A stretch of 64,000 bases of DNA from Alkalibacillus haloalkaliphilus (lineage in GTDB: Bacteria; Bacillota; Bacilli; Bacillales; Alkalibacillaceae): assembly GCF_007991275.1 (NCBI RefSeq), contig NZ_BJYA01000002.1, positions 1-64,000 on the forward strand, written 5' to 3'. Both the position numbers and the translations under genes were made by a program. This document shows, in pieces, positions 8,901 to 17,168 of this stretch. The stretch's first letter is position 1, and every line of letters begins with the position of its first letter. The notes below the pieces were generated by a model. That model searched no databases and had not been told where the DNA came from. It saw only the letters and a list, made by a program, of their open reading frames with translations.

Positions 8901-9399
8901 TCCAAAAGTATTTTTAGATTATCAGAAGTTTGTGGATCAATATGGTGACATTTCCGTGTTAGATACACCAGCTTTTTTACACGGCTTAAGGCTAGGTGAA
9001 GAAATAGCAGTTGAAATCGAGCAAGGTAAGACGCTAATGGTCAAGCTCGTTTCAGTTGGAGAAGCACAAAAAGATGGAACACGTGTCGTTTACTTTGAAT
9101 TAAATGGTCAACCGCGTGAAGTAATTGTTCGAGATGAAAGTGTACAAGATGTTACTTCTAGTCGAGTGAAAGCAGATGACCAAAACCCAAGTCATATTGG
9201 TGCATCAATGCCTGGTACAGTCGTTAACGTACTAGTAAAAGAAGGTGAACAAGTTAAGAAGAATGATCACCTTATGATTACTGAATCAATGAAAATGGAA
9301 ACGACGATCCAAGCGCCATTTGACGGTAAAGTTAAACAAATCCATGTTCGAGATGGAGAAGCGTTAGAAACAGGGGATTTACTCATAGAAGTTGAATAA
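5956..9399 (+). CDS. pycA: Pyruvate carboxylase
   Basis: A full-length 1147-residue biotin enzyme that carboxylates pyruvate to oxaloacetate with ATP and bicarbonate, replenishing the TCA cycle. Domains in order: biotin carboxylase/ATP-grasp (about 1-455, GGGGRGMRIV and EVNPRVQVEHTITE), carboxyltransferase TIM barrel (about 530-800, TTFRDAHQSLLATRVR, metal ligands in HLHTHDTSGN), a PYC/OADA domain, and the biotinyl domain (about 1075-1147) with Lys1113 in ESMKM. The start has a TGGAGG ribosome site. It is a single-gene unit ended by a strong terminator. B. subtilis has ftsW just upstream; this strain does not. Confidence 0.97.
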   Translation: MAEIKPFNKVLVANRGEIAIRVFRACTEMNIRTVAIYSEEDTGSYHRYKADESYLIGQGKKPIDAYLDIEGIIELAKEVEVDAIHPGYGFLSENIEFAKRCEEEGITFIGPSSDMLHTFGDKVRAREAAIRADIPVIPGTDGPVSSIDEVEQFVDQHGLPIMIKAALGGGGRGMRIVRSRSSLKDSYDRAKSEAKAAFGNDEVYVEKLVEKPKHIEVQILGDNDGNIVHLYERDCSVQRRHQKVVEIAPSISLDEKQREEICDAAVKLMDSVDYINAGTVEFLVTEDEFFFIEVNPRVQVEHTITEMITGVDIVQTQIRIAMGHTLHSHEVGIPKQDEVRTHGYAIQSRVTTEDPLNSFMPDTGKIMAYRTGGGFGVRLDAGNGFQGAVISPHYDSLLVKVSTWALTFEQAAHKMVRNLKEFRIRGIKTNIPFLENVILHNDFINGSYNTTFIDSTPELFVFPKRHDRGTKLLSYLGYTTVNSPAATGVEKKPLYPEPRLPEVGKHSEFDHGTKQLLDEKGPEAVAAWLKEQREVLLTDTTFRDAHQSLLATRVRSKDLYKVAEPTAKLLPNLFSVEMWGGATFDVSYRFLKEDPWERLQVLRKKMPNVLFQMLLRASNAVGYKNYPDNVIEDFVEKSAEAGIDVFRIFDSLNWIEGMKPAIEAVRKQNKIAEASICYTGDILDPKRDKYDLDYYVRMAKELEACGAHILGIKDMAGLLKPEAAYKLIKALKEEVSIPIHLHTHDTSGNGIMMYARAVEAGVDAVDVAASSMAGNTSQPSANSLYYALENNDRQPQVDIESYNLLARYWEDVRQYYNNFESGMNAPHPEVYFHEMPGGQYSNLQQQAKAVGLGERWDEVKEMYRTVNDMFGDVVKVTPSSKIVGDMALFMVQNDLTVDDVYEKGESLDFPDSVVEFFQGYIGQPYQGFPKQLQRIILKGRQAIETRPGVELKPVNFEALKEQLYEKLDRQVTPYEIISYALYPKVFLDYQKFVDQYGDISVLDTPAFLHGLRLGEEIAVEIEQGKTLMVKLVSVGEAQKDGTRVVYFELNGQPREVIVRDESVQDVTSSRVKADDQNPSHIGASMPGTVVNVLVKEGEQVKKNDHLMITESMKMETTIQAPFDGKVKQIHVRDGEALETGDLLIEVE

Positions 9400-9401
9400 A
9401 T

Positions 9402-9438
9402 AATAAACACCAACCTGTTTCGACGGTTGGTGTTTATT
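9402..9438. terminator. Terminator after pycA
   Basis: AATAAACACCAACC and GGTTGGTGTTTATT form a perfect 14-bp stem with a 9-base loop. Confidence 0.88.
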
Positions 9439-9445
9439 ATGAAAA

Positions 9446-9475
9446 AAGGTGCATAAACTTAAGTTTATGCACCTT
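9446..9475 (-). terminator. Terminator after ctaA
   Basis: A perfect 30-bp palindrome, AAGGTGCATAAACTT with its complement, ends in six T on the minus strand, just past the ctaA stop codon. Confidence 0.85.
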
Positions 9476-9480
9476 ACTTA

Positions 9481-10404
9481 TTACTCTTCTTCTTTTTTTG
9501 CAACTCTTAATGCAAGCATTATTAAGTAACATAGTAATGCGAAGAAAAGCGAAATCATGATAGCGTGCATTAGAGCAATTACAGGATTTAGAATAGTAAT
9601 AATAATCAATGCACCTAAAACGACTTGCGAGAAGATTAATAATGTTGCAATTAACCATCCATTAATAAGGAACTTTTCATGGCGATGATTCTTATATATA
9701 TGAATCAATAAGCCAACTACCCAAATAAATAGTATTCCTGCTAATACTCTATGTCCCATTTGGATCCCTTGTTCAAGTGAATAAGCCCCAATGTTGAAAG
9801 GTTGATCGTTAGAACAAAATGGCCAACCACCACAGACTAAGCTTGACTGTTTATGTCTAACTAATGCACCAGTGTAGACGACTACCAATGTATAAACAAA
9901 CAAACTATAAAAATGAATCCTAATACTTTTCGGTATGTTTATTGCAGCGGTATTAAAAGTTTCATCCAAGTTAAAGATAATGGTAGCTAGTAAAAATACT
10001 GACGCAAACGAAATTAATGATATACCAAAATGCAATGCTTTTATTAAGTCAGATTGATCAAATAGAACAGCTCCTGCACCTAATAGTGATTGGATCACAA
10101 TGAAAATCAATGTAACGATTATTAAAAACTTAGTTTCTTTTACATGACGGAAGTGTTTCCATGCTTGATAAGACAATAAGAGAATAATAATAATCGCTAA
10201 ACCAGACACTAAACGGTGACTGTACTCAATAATAAGTTCCAAATTTATGTTAGAAGGGATAATTTGGCCATGGCATAAAGGCCAGCTGCGGCCACATCCT
10301 AATCCTGAGTCAGTCTTGGTTACAAGAGCTCCTCCGACTAAAACGAACAGCATAGAGATTACTGATACGATTGCAGTAACTTTTGGGTGGAATAATTTTT
10401 TCAT
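9481..10404 (-). CDS. ctaA: Heme A synthase CtaA
   Basis: A 307-residue integral membrane protein with about eight spans that oxidises the C8 methyl of heme O to give heme A for the aa3-type oxidase. Recognisable blocks are the N-terminal TKTDSGLGCGRSWPLCHG, EYSHRLVSGLA, the second-half LVRHKQSSLVCGGWPFC and MGHRVLAGI; these hold the paired heme-ligand histidines and the conserved cysteines of both halves. Length fits the Bacillus family. The ribosome site AAGGTGAGGTG precedes the ATG. It is divergent from ctaB across 347 bp, as in B. subtilis, where the region is under ResD and PhoP control. Confidence 0.96.
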   Translation of the reverse strand: MKKLFHPKVTAIVSVISMLFVLVGGALVTKTDSGLGCGRSWPLCHGQIIPSNINLELIIEYSHRLVSGLAIIIILLLSYQAWKHFRHVKETKFLIIVTLIFIVIQSLLGAGAVLFDQSDLIKALHFGISLISFASVFLLATIIFNLDETFNTAAINIPKSIRIHFYSLFVYTLVVVYTGALVRHKQSSLVCGGWPFCSNDQPFNIGAYSLEQGIQMGHRVLAGILFIWVVGLLIHIYKNHRHEKFLINGWLIATLLIFSQVVLGALIIITILNPVIALMHAIMISLFFALLCYLIMLALRVAKKEEE

Positions 10405-10463
10405 TTTCTATTTACACCTCACCTTTGCCTGAGAAGCTTCTGTATACATCTTAATATAGAATG

Positions 10464-10492
10464 ACTATAACCGAAAATATATTTCGTTACAA
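10464..10492 (-). promoter_or_regulatory. Predicted sigma-A promoter of ctaA
   Basis: On the minus strand TTGTAA and TATAGT are separated by exactly 17 bp (4/6 and 5/6 matches to consensus), 60-88 bp before the ctaA start. Confidence 0.6.
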
Positions 10493-10593
10493 ATTTATAA
10501 CAATTAATTGAAAGAGGAAAGTTTTAATTAAGAAAAAATGTTTTATAGTTACATAAATGACGGGAATATGCTAATTTATTCTTTGAATATATT

Positions 10594-10622
10594 TCTCACA
10601 TTTTTTTCACATATTCTTCACA
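10594..10622. promoter_or_regulatory. Three TTCACA-like repeats with 11-bp period
   Basis: TCACA occurs at 10596-10600, 10607-10611 and 10618-10622, the last two as TTCACA. The regular 11-bp spacing puts the sites on one face of the helix. TT(A/C/T)ACA direct repeats of this period are the form of PhoP boxes. The reverse reading TGTGAA resembles ResD sites. Both regulators act on ctaA in B. subtilis. Confidence 0.55.
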
Positions 10623-10751
10623 ACTTAATCCTTTTTATATGATTAAATAGATGTGTAGGTAATTACATGGTACAATGTCTATGTAAATAAAATTTAAAAT
10701 TCTACAAAATATGACTTTATTATATATGGCTGAGAGGAAGGTCGAAACAGT

Positions 10752-11690
10752 ATGAGTGAGCCACGCTCTTTTGGAACGACAACAACAAAGATAGTGGATA
10801 GTCCTCAAACCAATCTTAAAATGTTATGGACTGATTTTCTTGCATTGATTAAAATTGGTATTATCAATTCTAATTTAATGACGACATTTGCTGGTTTTTG
10901 GTTGGCATTATATTTTACGAATCAAAGTCCGTTAACCCATTGGCAGTCTTTCGTCCTAGTTATGTTAGGAACAGCATTAGTGATAGCTGGTGGATGTGTT
11001 ATTAATAACTATTACGATCGCGATATTGATTTTAAGATGTCTAGAACAAAGGCACGTCCAACAATAACGGGGACTATACCTTTACCTGTAATATTAGGTT
11101 TAGGTACTGCATTTACAGTTATAGGGTTGATCACATTATATTTTGCCTCACCAGTAGCAGCGTTGTTTGGCTTTATTGGTTGGGTATTCTATGTATGGTT
11201 GTATACAATGTGGTCAAAGAGAAAATATACAATTAATACAGTAGTTGGTAGTTTTTCTGGAGCTGCTCCACCTTTAATTGGTTGGGCAGCAGTTGATAGC
11301 ACTTTACATCCTGCTGCTTTTGTATTATTTTTGATTATGTTCTTATGGCAAACGCCACACTTTTTGGCTCTTGCCATTCGTAAGAAAGATGAATATTCAA
11401 AAGCAAACATCCCGATGTTACCATCTGTTCATGGTAATGGCATTACAAAACGACAGATGTTCATATATACTATTTGTTTATTACCGCTACCGTTTTATTT
11501 CTTTTCACTTGGTACGGCATTCATCATTTTTGCAACATTATTAAACGTAGGGTGGTTAGCATTAGCTGCTTACGGTTTCAAAATGAATGATGATGATAAA
11601 TGGGCAAAATGGATGTTTATTTATTCACTTAATTATTTAACACTATTTTTTATTGGATTGGTTGTTGCAACAATCCCATCATTTCTGTGA
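10752..11690 (+). CDS. ctaB: Protoheme IX farnesyltransferase (heme O synthase) CtaB
   Basis: A 312-residue polytopic membrane prenyltransferase of the UbiA family that adds a farnesyl group to heme B, giving heme O. The first Asp-rich motif NNYYDRDIDFKMSRTKARP (residues 85-103; D89xxxD93) and the later KRKYTIN, WQTPHFLALAIRKKDEY blocks are diagnostic. About nine hydrophobic spans are visible. Start: GAGAGGAAGG precedes the ATG. It is separated from ctaC by a terminator but works with ctaA to supply heme A to the caa3 oxidase. Confidence 0.96.
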   Translation: MSEPRSFGTTTTKIVDSPQTNLKMLWTDFLALIKIGIINSNLMTTFAGFWLALYFTNQSPLTHWQSFVLVMLGTALVIAGGCVINNYYDRDIDFKMSRTKARPTITGTIPLPVILGLGTAFTVIGLITLYFASPVAALFGFIGWVFYVWLYTMWSKRKYTINTVVGSFSGAAPPLIGWAAVDSTLHPAAFVLFLIMFLWQTPHFLALAIRKKDEYSKANIPMLPSVHGNGITKRQMFIYTICLLPLPFYFFSLGTAFIIFATLLNVGWLALAAYGFKMNDDDKWAKWMFIYSLNYLTLFFIGLVVATIPSFL

Positions 11691-11693
11691 TTC

Positions 11694-11731
11694 AATTAAG
11701 AAGAAGCATGCTTGATTACTTCTTCTTAATT
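11694..11731. terminator. Terminator between ctaB and ctaC
   Basis: AATTAAGAAGAAG pairs perfectly with CTTCTTCTTAATT around a 12-base loop. It is AT-rich and may be partial, allowing some read-through into ctaC. Confidence 0.65.
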
Positions 11732-11794
11732 AATGAATAAAATATGCTCTATGCATAACAACAATGAACTAAGAGAAAGAGAGGTATCGAGAAA

Positions 11795-13009
11795 ATGAAA
11801 GGCTGGATGACTCGGTTTAAAGCAGTAATGGCTTTAACTGTAATGGCCCTAATCCTTTCAGGGTGTGGTGAACCGTTCTTAAGTACACTACAGCCTAGAG
11901 GTGAAGGTGCTGCAATGTTATTAGAATTAATTATTCTAAGTACAGTCATTATGTTATTTGTATTTGTAGTTGTAATGGCAATCTACATATACGTAATAAT
12001 TAAGTTCCGTCAGAAAAAAGGACAAGAAGATTTCATTCCTAAGCAGACGGAAGGAAGTCATGCTCTAGAGACTTTATGGACTGTCATTCCTATTATTTTA
12101 CTATTAATTCTAGCAGTACCAACCGTTCAGTACACGTTTGCTTTCGCTGATGTAAATACTCCGGAAGTAAGCGAAGAGGGAGAAGAGTTAGATCAAATTT
12201 GGATCGATGTAACTGGTAAACAATACTGGTGGCATTTCGAATATGAAGGTTTAGACGTAACTACAAGCCAAGAGATCTACATCCCGACTGATCGTCGCGT
12301 ATACTTATCAATGATTTCTGATGATGTAATCCACTCATTTTGGGTTCCATCTATTCAAGGTAAAATGGACGTAAACCCTACAGGTAACCGCAATGAAATG
12401 TGGCTCCAAGCAGATGAAGAAGGCGTTTACTGGGGTAAATGTGCTGAATTATGTGGTCCATCTCACTCATTAATGGACTTTAAAGTTATAGCAGTAAGTC
12501 CAGGAGAATTTGAAGAGTGGGTTGAAGACATGCAAGGTGTGACAGGTGAAGAAGAGCCTGAAACAGCTACAGCACAAGCAGGTCAAGAAATTTATGAAGA
12601 GAACTGTTTGTCATGTCACGCAGTTGGTTCATCTCCAAACAAAGTTGGACCAAACTTAACGAATTTTGCTGATCGAGATAAGTTGGCTGGCGTATTTGAT
12701 ATGACAGAAGAAAACTTATTCGAGTGGATTGATACTAAAGGTGAAGAAATGAAACCAGGCAACTTAATGGTTGATGCACCTTATGATTTAAATGAAGAAG
12801 AAATTAATCAAGTTATTGAATACTTAATGACTTTAAGTCCAAGTGACGTAACGCCAGAAAGTGCTGACAATGGCGTTTACATCGATTCAGATTTAAGTGA
12901 CTTATTCCCTGAAGAGGAAGAGGATGCTGATGAAGAGTCTGAAGAAGATGATGAAGTAGACGAAGACGAAGAAACAGATGAAGAAACAGACGAAAATGAT
13001 GAAGAATAA
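11795..13009 (+). CDS. ctaC: Cytochrome c oxidase (caa3) subunit II CtaC with fused cytochrome c
   Basis: A 404-residue lipoprotein subunit that takes electrons from cytochrome c and passes them to CtaD. Order: signal peptide with lipobox LSGC (Cys24), two membrane helices (about 45-75 and 95-115), CuA cupredoxin domain (HSFWVPSIQGKMD and KCAELCGPSHSLM), then a fused cytochrome c with heme motif C271-L-S-C-H275, which makes it caa3 type. Beyond the cytochrome, from about residue 365, is a tail made almost wholly of Glu and Asp (about 35 residues). B. subtilis CtaC is near 356 residues, so the tail accounts for the extra length. First gene of ctaCDEF. Confidence 0.96.
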   Translation: MKGWMTRFKAVMALTVMALILSGCGEPFLSTLQPRGEGAAMLLELIILSTVIMLFVFVVVMAIYIYVIIKFRQKKGQEDFIPKQTEGSHALETLWTVIPIILLLILAVPTVQYTFAFADVNTPEVSEEGEELDQIWIDVTGKQYWWHFEYEGLDVTTSQEIYIPTDRRVYLSMISDDVIHSFWVPSIQGKMDVNPTGNRNEMWLQADEEGVYWGKCAELCGPSHSLMDFKVIAVSPGEFEEWVEDMQGVTGEEEPETATAQAGQEIYEENCLSCHAVGSSPNKVGPNLTNFADRDKLAGVFDMTEENLFEWIDTKGEEMKPGNLMVDAPYDLNEEEINQVIEYLMTLSPSDVTPESADNGVYIDSDLSDLFPEEEEDADEESEEDDEVDEDEETDEETDENDEE

Positions 13010-13044
13010 TATTTAAGCATTATTGATTAAGGGAGGTTACAAGC

Positions 13045-14901
13045 GTGAGCACGACAGCAGAAAACAAAGCTGGCTTTGGGTCCGTCCTTTGGGATTATTT
13101 AACAACAGTTGATCACAAAAAAATTGCGATTTTATATTTAATTGGTGGACTGTTCTTCTTTATCCTTGGTGGACTACAAGCGATGTTAATTCGTATCCAG
13201 CTAATTGCACCAGATAACGAATTTATCTCAGCGCAATTTTACAACGAAGTGTTAACGATGCATGGAACGACGATGATCTTCCTTGCTGCGATGCCGTTGA
13301 TTTTTGCGCTCATGAACGCTGTACTGCCACTACAAATTGGAGCGCGTGATGTTGCGTTTCCATTTATTAACTCGTTAGGTTTCTGGTTGTTCTTCTTTGG
13401 AGGTATTTTCTTAAATGTCTCATGGTTCGCTGGAGGAGCACCAGATGTAGGTTGGACAGCATATGCACCACTATCATTATTCTCTGAAAGTCATGGTGTA
13501 GACTATTATGCAATCGGTCTACAGATTGCAGGCTTTGGTACATTAATGGGTGGTATTAACTTTATCGTAACAGTTGTTAACATGCGTGCGCCTGGTATGA
13601 CTTACATGCGTATGCCATTGTTTACATGGACTTCATTTATTGCAAGTGTACTTATTTTATTCGCGTTCCCAGCTTTAACAGTTGGTCTGTTCCTATTAAC
13701 GTTTGACCGTTTATTTGGAGGTAACTTCTTTGACCCTGAAATGGGTGGTAACGTTATTATTTGGGAGCACTTATTCTGGATCTTCGGACACCCAGAAGTA
13801 TATATCTTAATTTTACCGGCATTCGGTGTATTCAGTGAGATTATCCCAACATTCTCTAAAAAGCGTTTGTTTGGTTATTCATCCATGGTATTTGCGACAA
13901 TCTTAATCGCATTCCTAGGTTTCATGGTATGGGCTCACCATATGTTCACAGTAGGTCTTGGACCAATTGCGAACTCAATATTCGCAGTAGCCACCATGGC
14001 CATTGCCGTACCTACAGGTATTAAGATTTTTAACTGGTTATTTACGATGTGGGGAGGAAACATACGATTAACGTCTCCGATGGTAATCGCACTAGGTTTC
14101 GTACCAACATTTACAATTGGTGGTATGACAGGTGTAATGCTTGCTTCAGCAGCAGCTGACTTCCAATACCACGACACATATTTCGTAGTGGCACACTTCC
14201 ACTATGTAATTGTAGGTGGTACTGTACTTGGTATATTTGCAGGTATTATTTACTGGTGGCCGAAAATGTTCGGTACAATGTTAAATGAGAAGCTTAACCA
14301 CTGGTTCTTCTGGTTATTCTTTATTGGTTTCCATTTAACGTTCTTCTTCCAGCACTTCTTAGGCTTAATGGGTATGCCACGTCGTTACTGGAAGTTCTTA
14401 CCGGATCAAGGTTTAGATCTATTTAACTTAATTAGTACAATTGGTGCTTTCGGAATGGCTATTGGTACAATCATCTTCTTAGTCAACGTTGTTATGACCC
14501 AAATGAAAGGTGAAAAAGTATCAGGAGACCCATGGGACGCTCGTACATTAGAATGGGCTATTCCATCACCTCCACCATTCTATAACTTTAAACAAGAACC
14601 ATTAGTACGTGGATTAGATGCATTATGGGTAGAAAAAATGCAAGGTAATGGTAAAATCCAACCTGCAGAGCCTCTAGGTGACATCCACATGCCTAATAGA
14701 ACATTTGTACCGTTTGTTATCTCATTAGGTCTATTTATTGCTGGTTTTGGTGTTATGTACCAAGGAGCAATGTGGATCTTAGCAGGAATTGGTTTTGCAA
14801 CTACATTTGGAGCTATGCTATATCGTTCATTGAAAGATGACATCGGTTATCATGTTCATAAAGAAGAATTAGAAGAAGAGGGGGATGGTTCTAATGGCTG
14901 A
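13045..14901 (+). CDS. ctaD: Cytochrome c oxidase subunit I CtaD
   Basis: A 618-residue polytopic heme-copper oxidase subunit carrying heme a, the heme a3-CuB centre and proton paths. Diagnostic blocks: MHGTTMIFL (heme a His), WEHLFWIFGHPEVYILILPAFG (CuB His and cross-linked Tyr), AHHMFTVG (CuB His pair) and YFVVAHFHYVIVGG (heme a3 and a ligands). About 14 spans are visible and the length matches Bacillus CtaD. GTG start with GGGAGG ribosome site. The stop codon overlaps the ctaE start by 8 bp, implying translational coupling. Confidence 0.97.
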   Translation: MSTTAENKAGFGSVLWDYLTTVDHKKIAILYLIGGLFFFILGGLQAMLIRIQLIAPDNEFISAQFYNEVLTMHGTTMIFLAAMPLIFALMNAVLPLQIGARDVAFPFINSLGFWLFFFGGIFLNVSWFAGGAPDVGWTAYAPLSLFSESHGVDYYAIGLQIAGFGTLMGGINFIVTVVNMRAPGMTYMRMPLFTWTSFIASVLILFAFPALTVGLFLLTFDRLFGGNFFDPEMGGNVIIWEHLFWIFGHPEVYILILPAFGVFSEIIPTFSKKRLFGYSSMVFATILIAFLGFMVWAHHMFTVGLGPIANSIFAVATMAIAVPTGIKIFNWLFTMWGGNIRLTSPMVIALGFVPTFTIGGMTGVMLASAAADFQYHDTYFVVAHFHYVIVGGTVLGIFAGIIYWWPKMFGTMLNEKLNHWFFWLFFIGFHLTFFFQHFLGLMGMPRRYWKFLPDQGLDLFNLISTIGAFGMAIGTIIFLVNVVMTQMKGEKVSGDPWDARTLEWAIPSPPPFYNFKQEPLVRGLDALWVEKMQGNGKIQPAEPLGDIHMPNRTFVPFVISLGLFIAGFGVMYQGAMWILAGIGFATTFGAMLYRSLKDDIGYHVHKEELEEEGDGSNG

Positions 14902-15514
14902 AGACGTTCTTAAATCAGGTAATCTGCCAGAAAATCCTGAAAGAGCCACCCTTGAAGGCCGTAATAAGTTTATGGGCTTTTGGTTTTTCTTAGGCGGAGA
15001 AGTTGTACTATTCGCAAGTTTATTTGGTACGTATTTAGCATTAAGAAACTCAACGGTAGATGGACCAACTGGTCAAGAAATCTTTGGTTTAGGGTTAGTT
15101 TTCTTAATGACGGTTATCCTATTAACAAGTTCATTAACAAGTGTATACGCTATGTATCATATGAAGAATAATGACTTTAAGAAAATGCAACTATGGCTTG
15201 GAATAACAGTCTTATTAGGTTTTGCATTCTTAGGGTTAGAGATCTACGAGTTCGTTCATTACGTCAATGATTATGGCTTTGGCTTTTCAACGTCTGCATT
15301 TAGTACGGCCTTCTATACATTAGTTGGTTTCCACGGTGCACACGTTGCCTTTGGTCTACTATGGATCATTTCGTTAATGATTCGTAACCGTAAACGTGGA
15401 TTAAACTTATACAACGCTCCGAAGTTCTATATTGCTTCATTATATTGGCACTTCATTGACGTTGTATGGGTTTTCATCTTTACAGTTGTATACCTAATGG
15501 GAAAGGTGGGCTAA
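14894..15514 (+). CDS. ctaE: Cytochrome c oxidase subunit III CtaE
   Basis: A 206-residue membrane protein with five predicted spans, the COX3 family core subunit that stabilises the oxidase. Blocks KFMGFWFFLGGEVVLFASLF, FYTLVGFHGAHVAFGLLW and YWHFIDVVWVFIFTVVYLMG are typical. The ATG at 14894 is spaced correctly from the GAGGGGG site at 14879-14884, better than the upstream ATG at 14885. It overlaps ctaD by 8 bp and is followed after 3 bp by ctaF. Confidence 0.95.
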   Translation: MAEDVLKSGNLPENPERATLEGRNKFMGFWFFLGGEVVLFASLFGTYLALRNSTVDGPTGQEIFGLGLVFLMTVILLTSSLTSVYAMYHMKNNDFKKMQLWLGITVLLGFAFLGLEIYEFVHYVNDYGFGFSTSAFSTAFYTLVGFHGAHVAFGLLWIISLMIRNRKRGLNLYNAPKFYIASLYWHFIDVVWVFIFTVVYLMGKVG

Positions 15515-15517
15515 ATA

Positions 15518-15847
15518 ATGGCAGATAACACCAATTCCGCGAATCAAACGCAGAAGAAACAGTTTTATAAGAAGAAGCATAGAGAACAAATGAAACATCA
15601 AGTCATTACTTTTGCAATGATGATTGCTTTCACAATGCTAGCTTTCGGATTAGTTATGGCAGAAGTCGATGCGATGTTTACGGTTCCAATTATTTTAGTT
15701 TTAGCAGCCGTACAGGTCCTTTTCCAGTTGTATTATTTTATGCACATGGCAGAAGAGGGGCATGAATGGCCTGCTGCGATGATCTATTCCGGAGTATTCG
15801 CTGCAGTATTAACTATTCTAGCTCTAACGATCATTGTATGGTGGTAA
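15518..15847 (+). CDS. ctaF: Cytochrome c oxidase subunit IV CtaF
   Basis: A 109-residue protein with a basic cytoplasmic N-terminus (KKQFYKKKHREQMKHQ) and three membrane spans, matching the small subunit IV of bacterial aa3/caa3 oxidases (block VQVLFQLYYFMHM). Last gene of the ctaCDEF unit, with a GGAAAGGTGGG ribosome site. It is closed by a strong terminator. In B. subtilis ctaG follows at once; here it lies 6.2 kb further on, behind an oligopeptide transporter operon. Confidence 0.93.
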   Translation: MADNTNSANQTQKKQFYKKKHREQMKHQVITFAMMIAFTMLAFGLVMAEVDAMFTVPIILVLAAVQVLFQLYYFMHMAEEGHEWPAAMIYSGVFAAVLTILALTIIVWW

Positions 15848-15849
15848 GC

Positions 15850-15881
15850 AAAAAGCTCAGGCAATTGCCTGAGCTTTTTTT
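15850..15881 (+). terminator. Terminator after ctaF
   Basis: AAAAGCTCAGGCAATTGCCT continues into GAGCTTTTTTT: a perfect stem with a very short loop and seven T. Confidence 0.93.
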
Positions 15882-15923
15882 GTAATCTTTCCTATTAATA
15901 GGAAAAACTAGTGTATATATAGT

Positions 15924-15959
15924 AAAAAGAGTGTCAATATTTTTTGACACTCTTTTTTT
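15924..15959 (+). terminator. Second terminator after ctaF
   Basis: AAAAAGAGTGTCA and TGACACTCTTTTT form a 13-bp stem followed by a T-run, 43 bp after the first terminator. The double stop insulates the transporter operon from the highly expressed oxidase operon. Confidence 0.88.
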
Positions 15960-16148
15960 ATTGGCTGTATAAGGCATAAATACCTATTTAGGAGAATATA
16001 AAAAAGTGAAATAGGTGTTTTTTCATAAAATTTCCTTGATTATTTTTATAAGATTAAGTATATTAAGTAACATAAACAATTATGAAAATTATAAATTTTA
16101 GTTTATTTCAGATTTTTCGACAAGATATGCATTAAAGGGGGAGCAACA

Positions 16149-17168
16149 ATGTCAGATGTCATACTAGAATTAGAAGATTTACATACTCACTTTTTTACTG
16201 ACTCTGGTGAAGTACCAGCAGTCGATGGAGTAAGCTTTAAAGTACATAAAGGTGAAGTTGTCGGAGTAGTTGGTGAATCTGGGTGTGGTAAAAGTGTTAC
16301 ATCCTTATCAATTATGCAACTCGTACCAAGTCCCCCAGGGAGAATTGTTAGTGGACAAATCAATTTTAAGGATGAGAACTTAGCTCAAGCTAGTGAAAAG
16401 AGAATGAGGCAAATTCGTGGAAATGAAATATCTATGATTTTCCAAGAGCCAATGACCTCATTAGACCCATTATTTACAATTGGTAACCAATTGATTGAGG
16501 CAATTAGAATGCATCGTAAAATGTCTAAAAAAGAAGCAAAACGTAAGGCAATTGATATGTTAAATCTAGTAGGCATACCAAGATCTTCAGAGGTTGTTGA
16601 TGAATACCCTCATCAATTGTCTGGTGGCATGCGTCAAAGAGTCATGATTGCAATGGCGATGTCTTGTGACCCTGAAGTGTTAATCGCTGATGAACCGACT
16701 ACAGCTTTAGATGTAACGATTCAAGCTCAAATATTAGACCTTATGAGGGATTTAAACAAAGAGCATAATACAGGTATTTTACTTATTACACATGATTTAG
16801 GTGTCGTCGCTGAAATGTGTGATCGAGTTGTTGTTATGTATGCTGGTCAAGTAGTAGAAGAAGGTACAGTACGTGAAATTTTAAAAGATCCTAAACACCC
16901 TTATACTAAAGGTCTTATTCGTTCTTTACCGAAAATACACGAAAAAGAACAGAAACTTTACTCAATACCTGGTACAGTTCCAAAAGTTTCAATGGAACAA
17001 GTAGGGTGCCGTTTTGCCCCTCGTTGTGAATACGCATTTGACCGATGTTTTTCAGAAGATCCGGAACTATATGATGCAGGGGTAGAAAGAAGCAGTCGTT
17101 GCTTTTTATATGATGACAACGAAGAACAGGAGGCAGGCTCACATGTCGAATCCGATCTTAGAAGTTAA
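16149..17168 (+). CDS. appD: Oligopeptide ABC transporter ATP-binding protein (AppD-like)
   Basis: A 339-residue ATPase of the peptide/nickel importer family. Walker A GESGCGKS (42-49), signature LSGG (157-160), Walker B with DEPT (181-184) and the C-terminal oligopeptide domain with the Cys motif ([14 protein letters not shown]) are all present. It pairs with the next ATPase to drive AppBC. Ribosome site AAAGGGGGAG. First gene of an operon in the order D-F-A-B-C, which is that of B. subtilis app rather than opp or dpp. Confidence 0.9.
   Translation: MSDVILELEDLHTHFFTDSGEVPAVDGVSFKVHKGEVVGVVGESGCGKSVTSLSIMQLVPSPPGRIVSGQINFKDENLAQASEKRMRQIRGNEISMIFQEPMTSLDPLFTIGNQLIEAIRMHRKMSKKEAKRKAIDMLNLVGIPRSSEVVDEYPHQLSGGMRQRVMIAMAMSCDPEVLIADEPTTALDVTIQAQILDLMRDLNKEHNTGILLITHDLGVVAEMCDRVVVMYAGQVVEEGTVREILKDPKHPYTKGLIRSLPKIHEKEQKLYSIPGTVPKVSMEQVGCRFAPRCEYAFDRCFSEDPELYDAGVERSSRCFLYDDNEEQEAGSHVESDLRS

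Larger units (their letters stand above)
10405..10751. promoter_or_regulatory. ctaA-ctaB divergent control region
   Basis: This 347-bp region has no gene. On the minus strand a promoter for ctaA is seen at 10464-10492 (TTGTAA, 17 bp, TATAGT). On the plus strand a TACAAT -10 at 10671-10676 with a poor -35 could serve ctaB, as expected for an activated promoter. Three TCACA repeats lie at 10596-10622. The rest is AT-rich and I see nothing else in it. Confidence 0.6.
15848..16148. other. Intergenic region between ctaF and the app-like operon
   Basis: This 301-bp stretch holds two strong terminators (15850-15881 and 15924-15959) and a short palindrome TTTCCTATTAATAGGAAA between them. After these comes about 190 bp of very AT-rich DNA that must contain the promoter of the transporter operon. 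I cannot name a convincing -35/-10 pair. ACAATTATGAAAATT at 16076-16090 matches the CodY box at 11 of 15 positions, which is suggestive only. Confidence 0.5.

Noticed and set aside
16076-16090. CodY-like box before the app operon
   Set aside because: Only 11 of 15 positions match in very AT-rich DNA, so chance is a fair explanation; mentioned in the region note but not called as a site.
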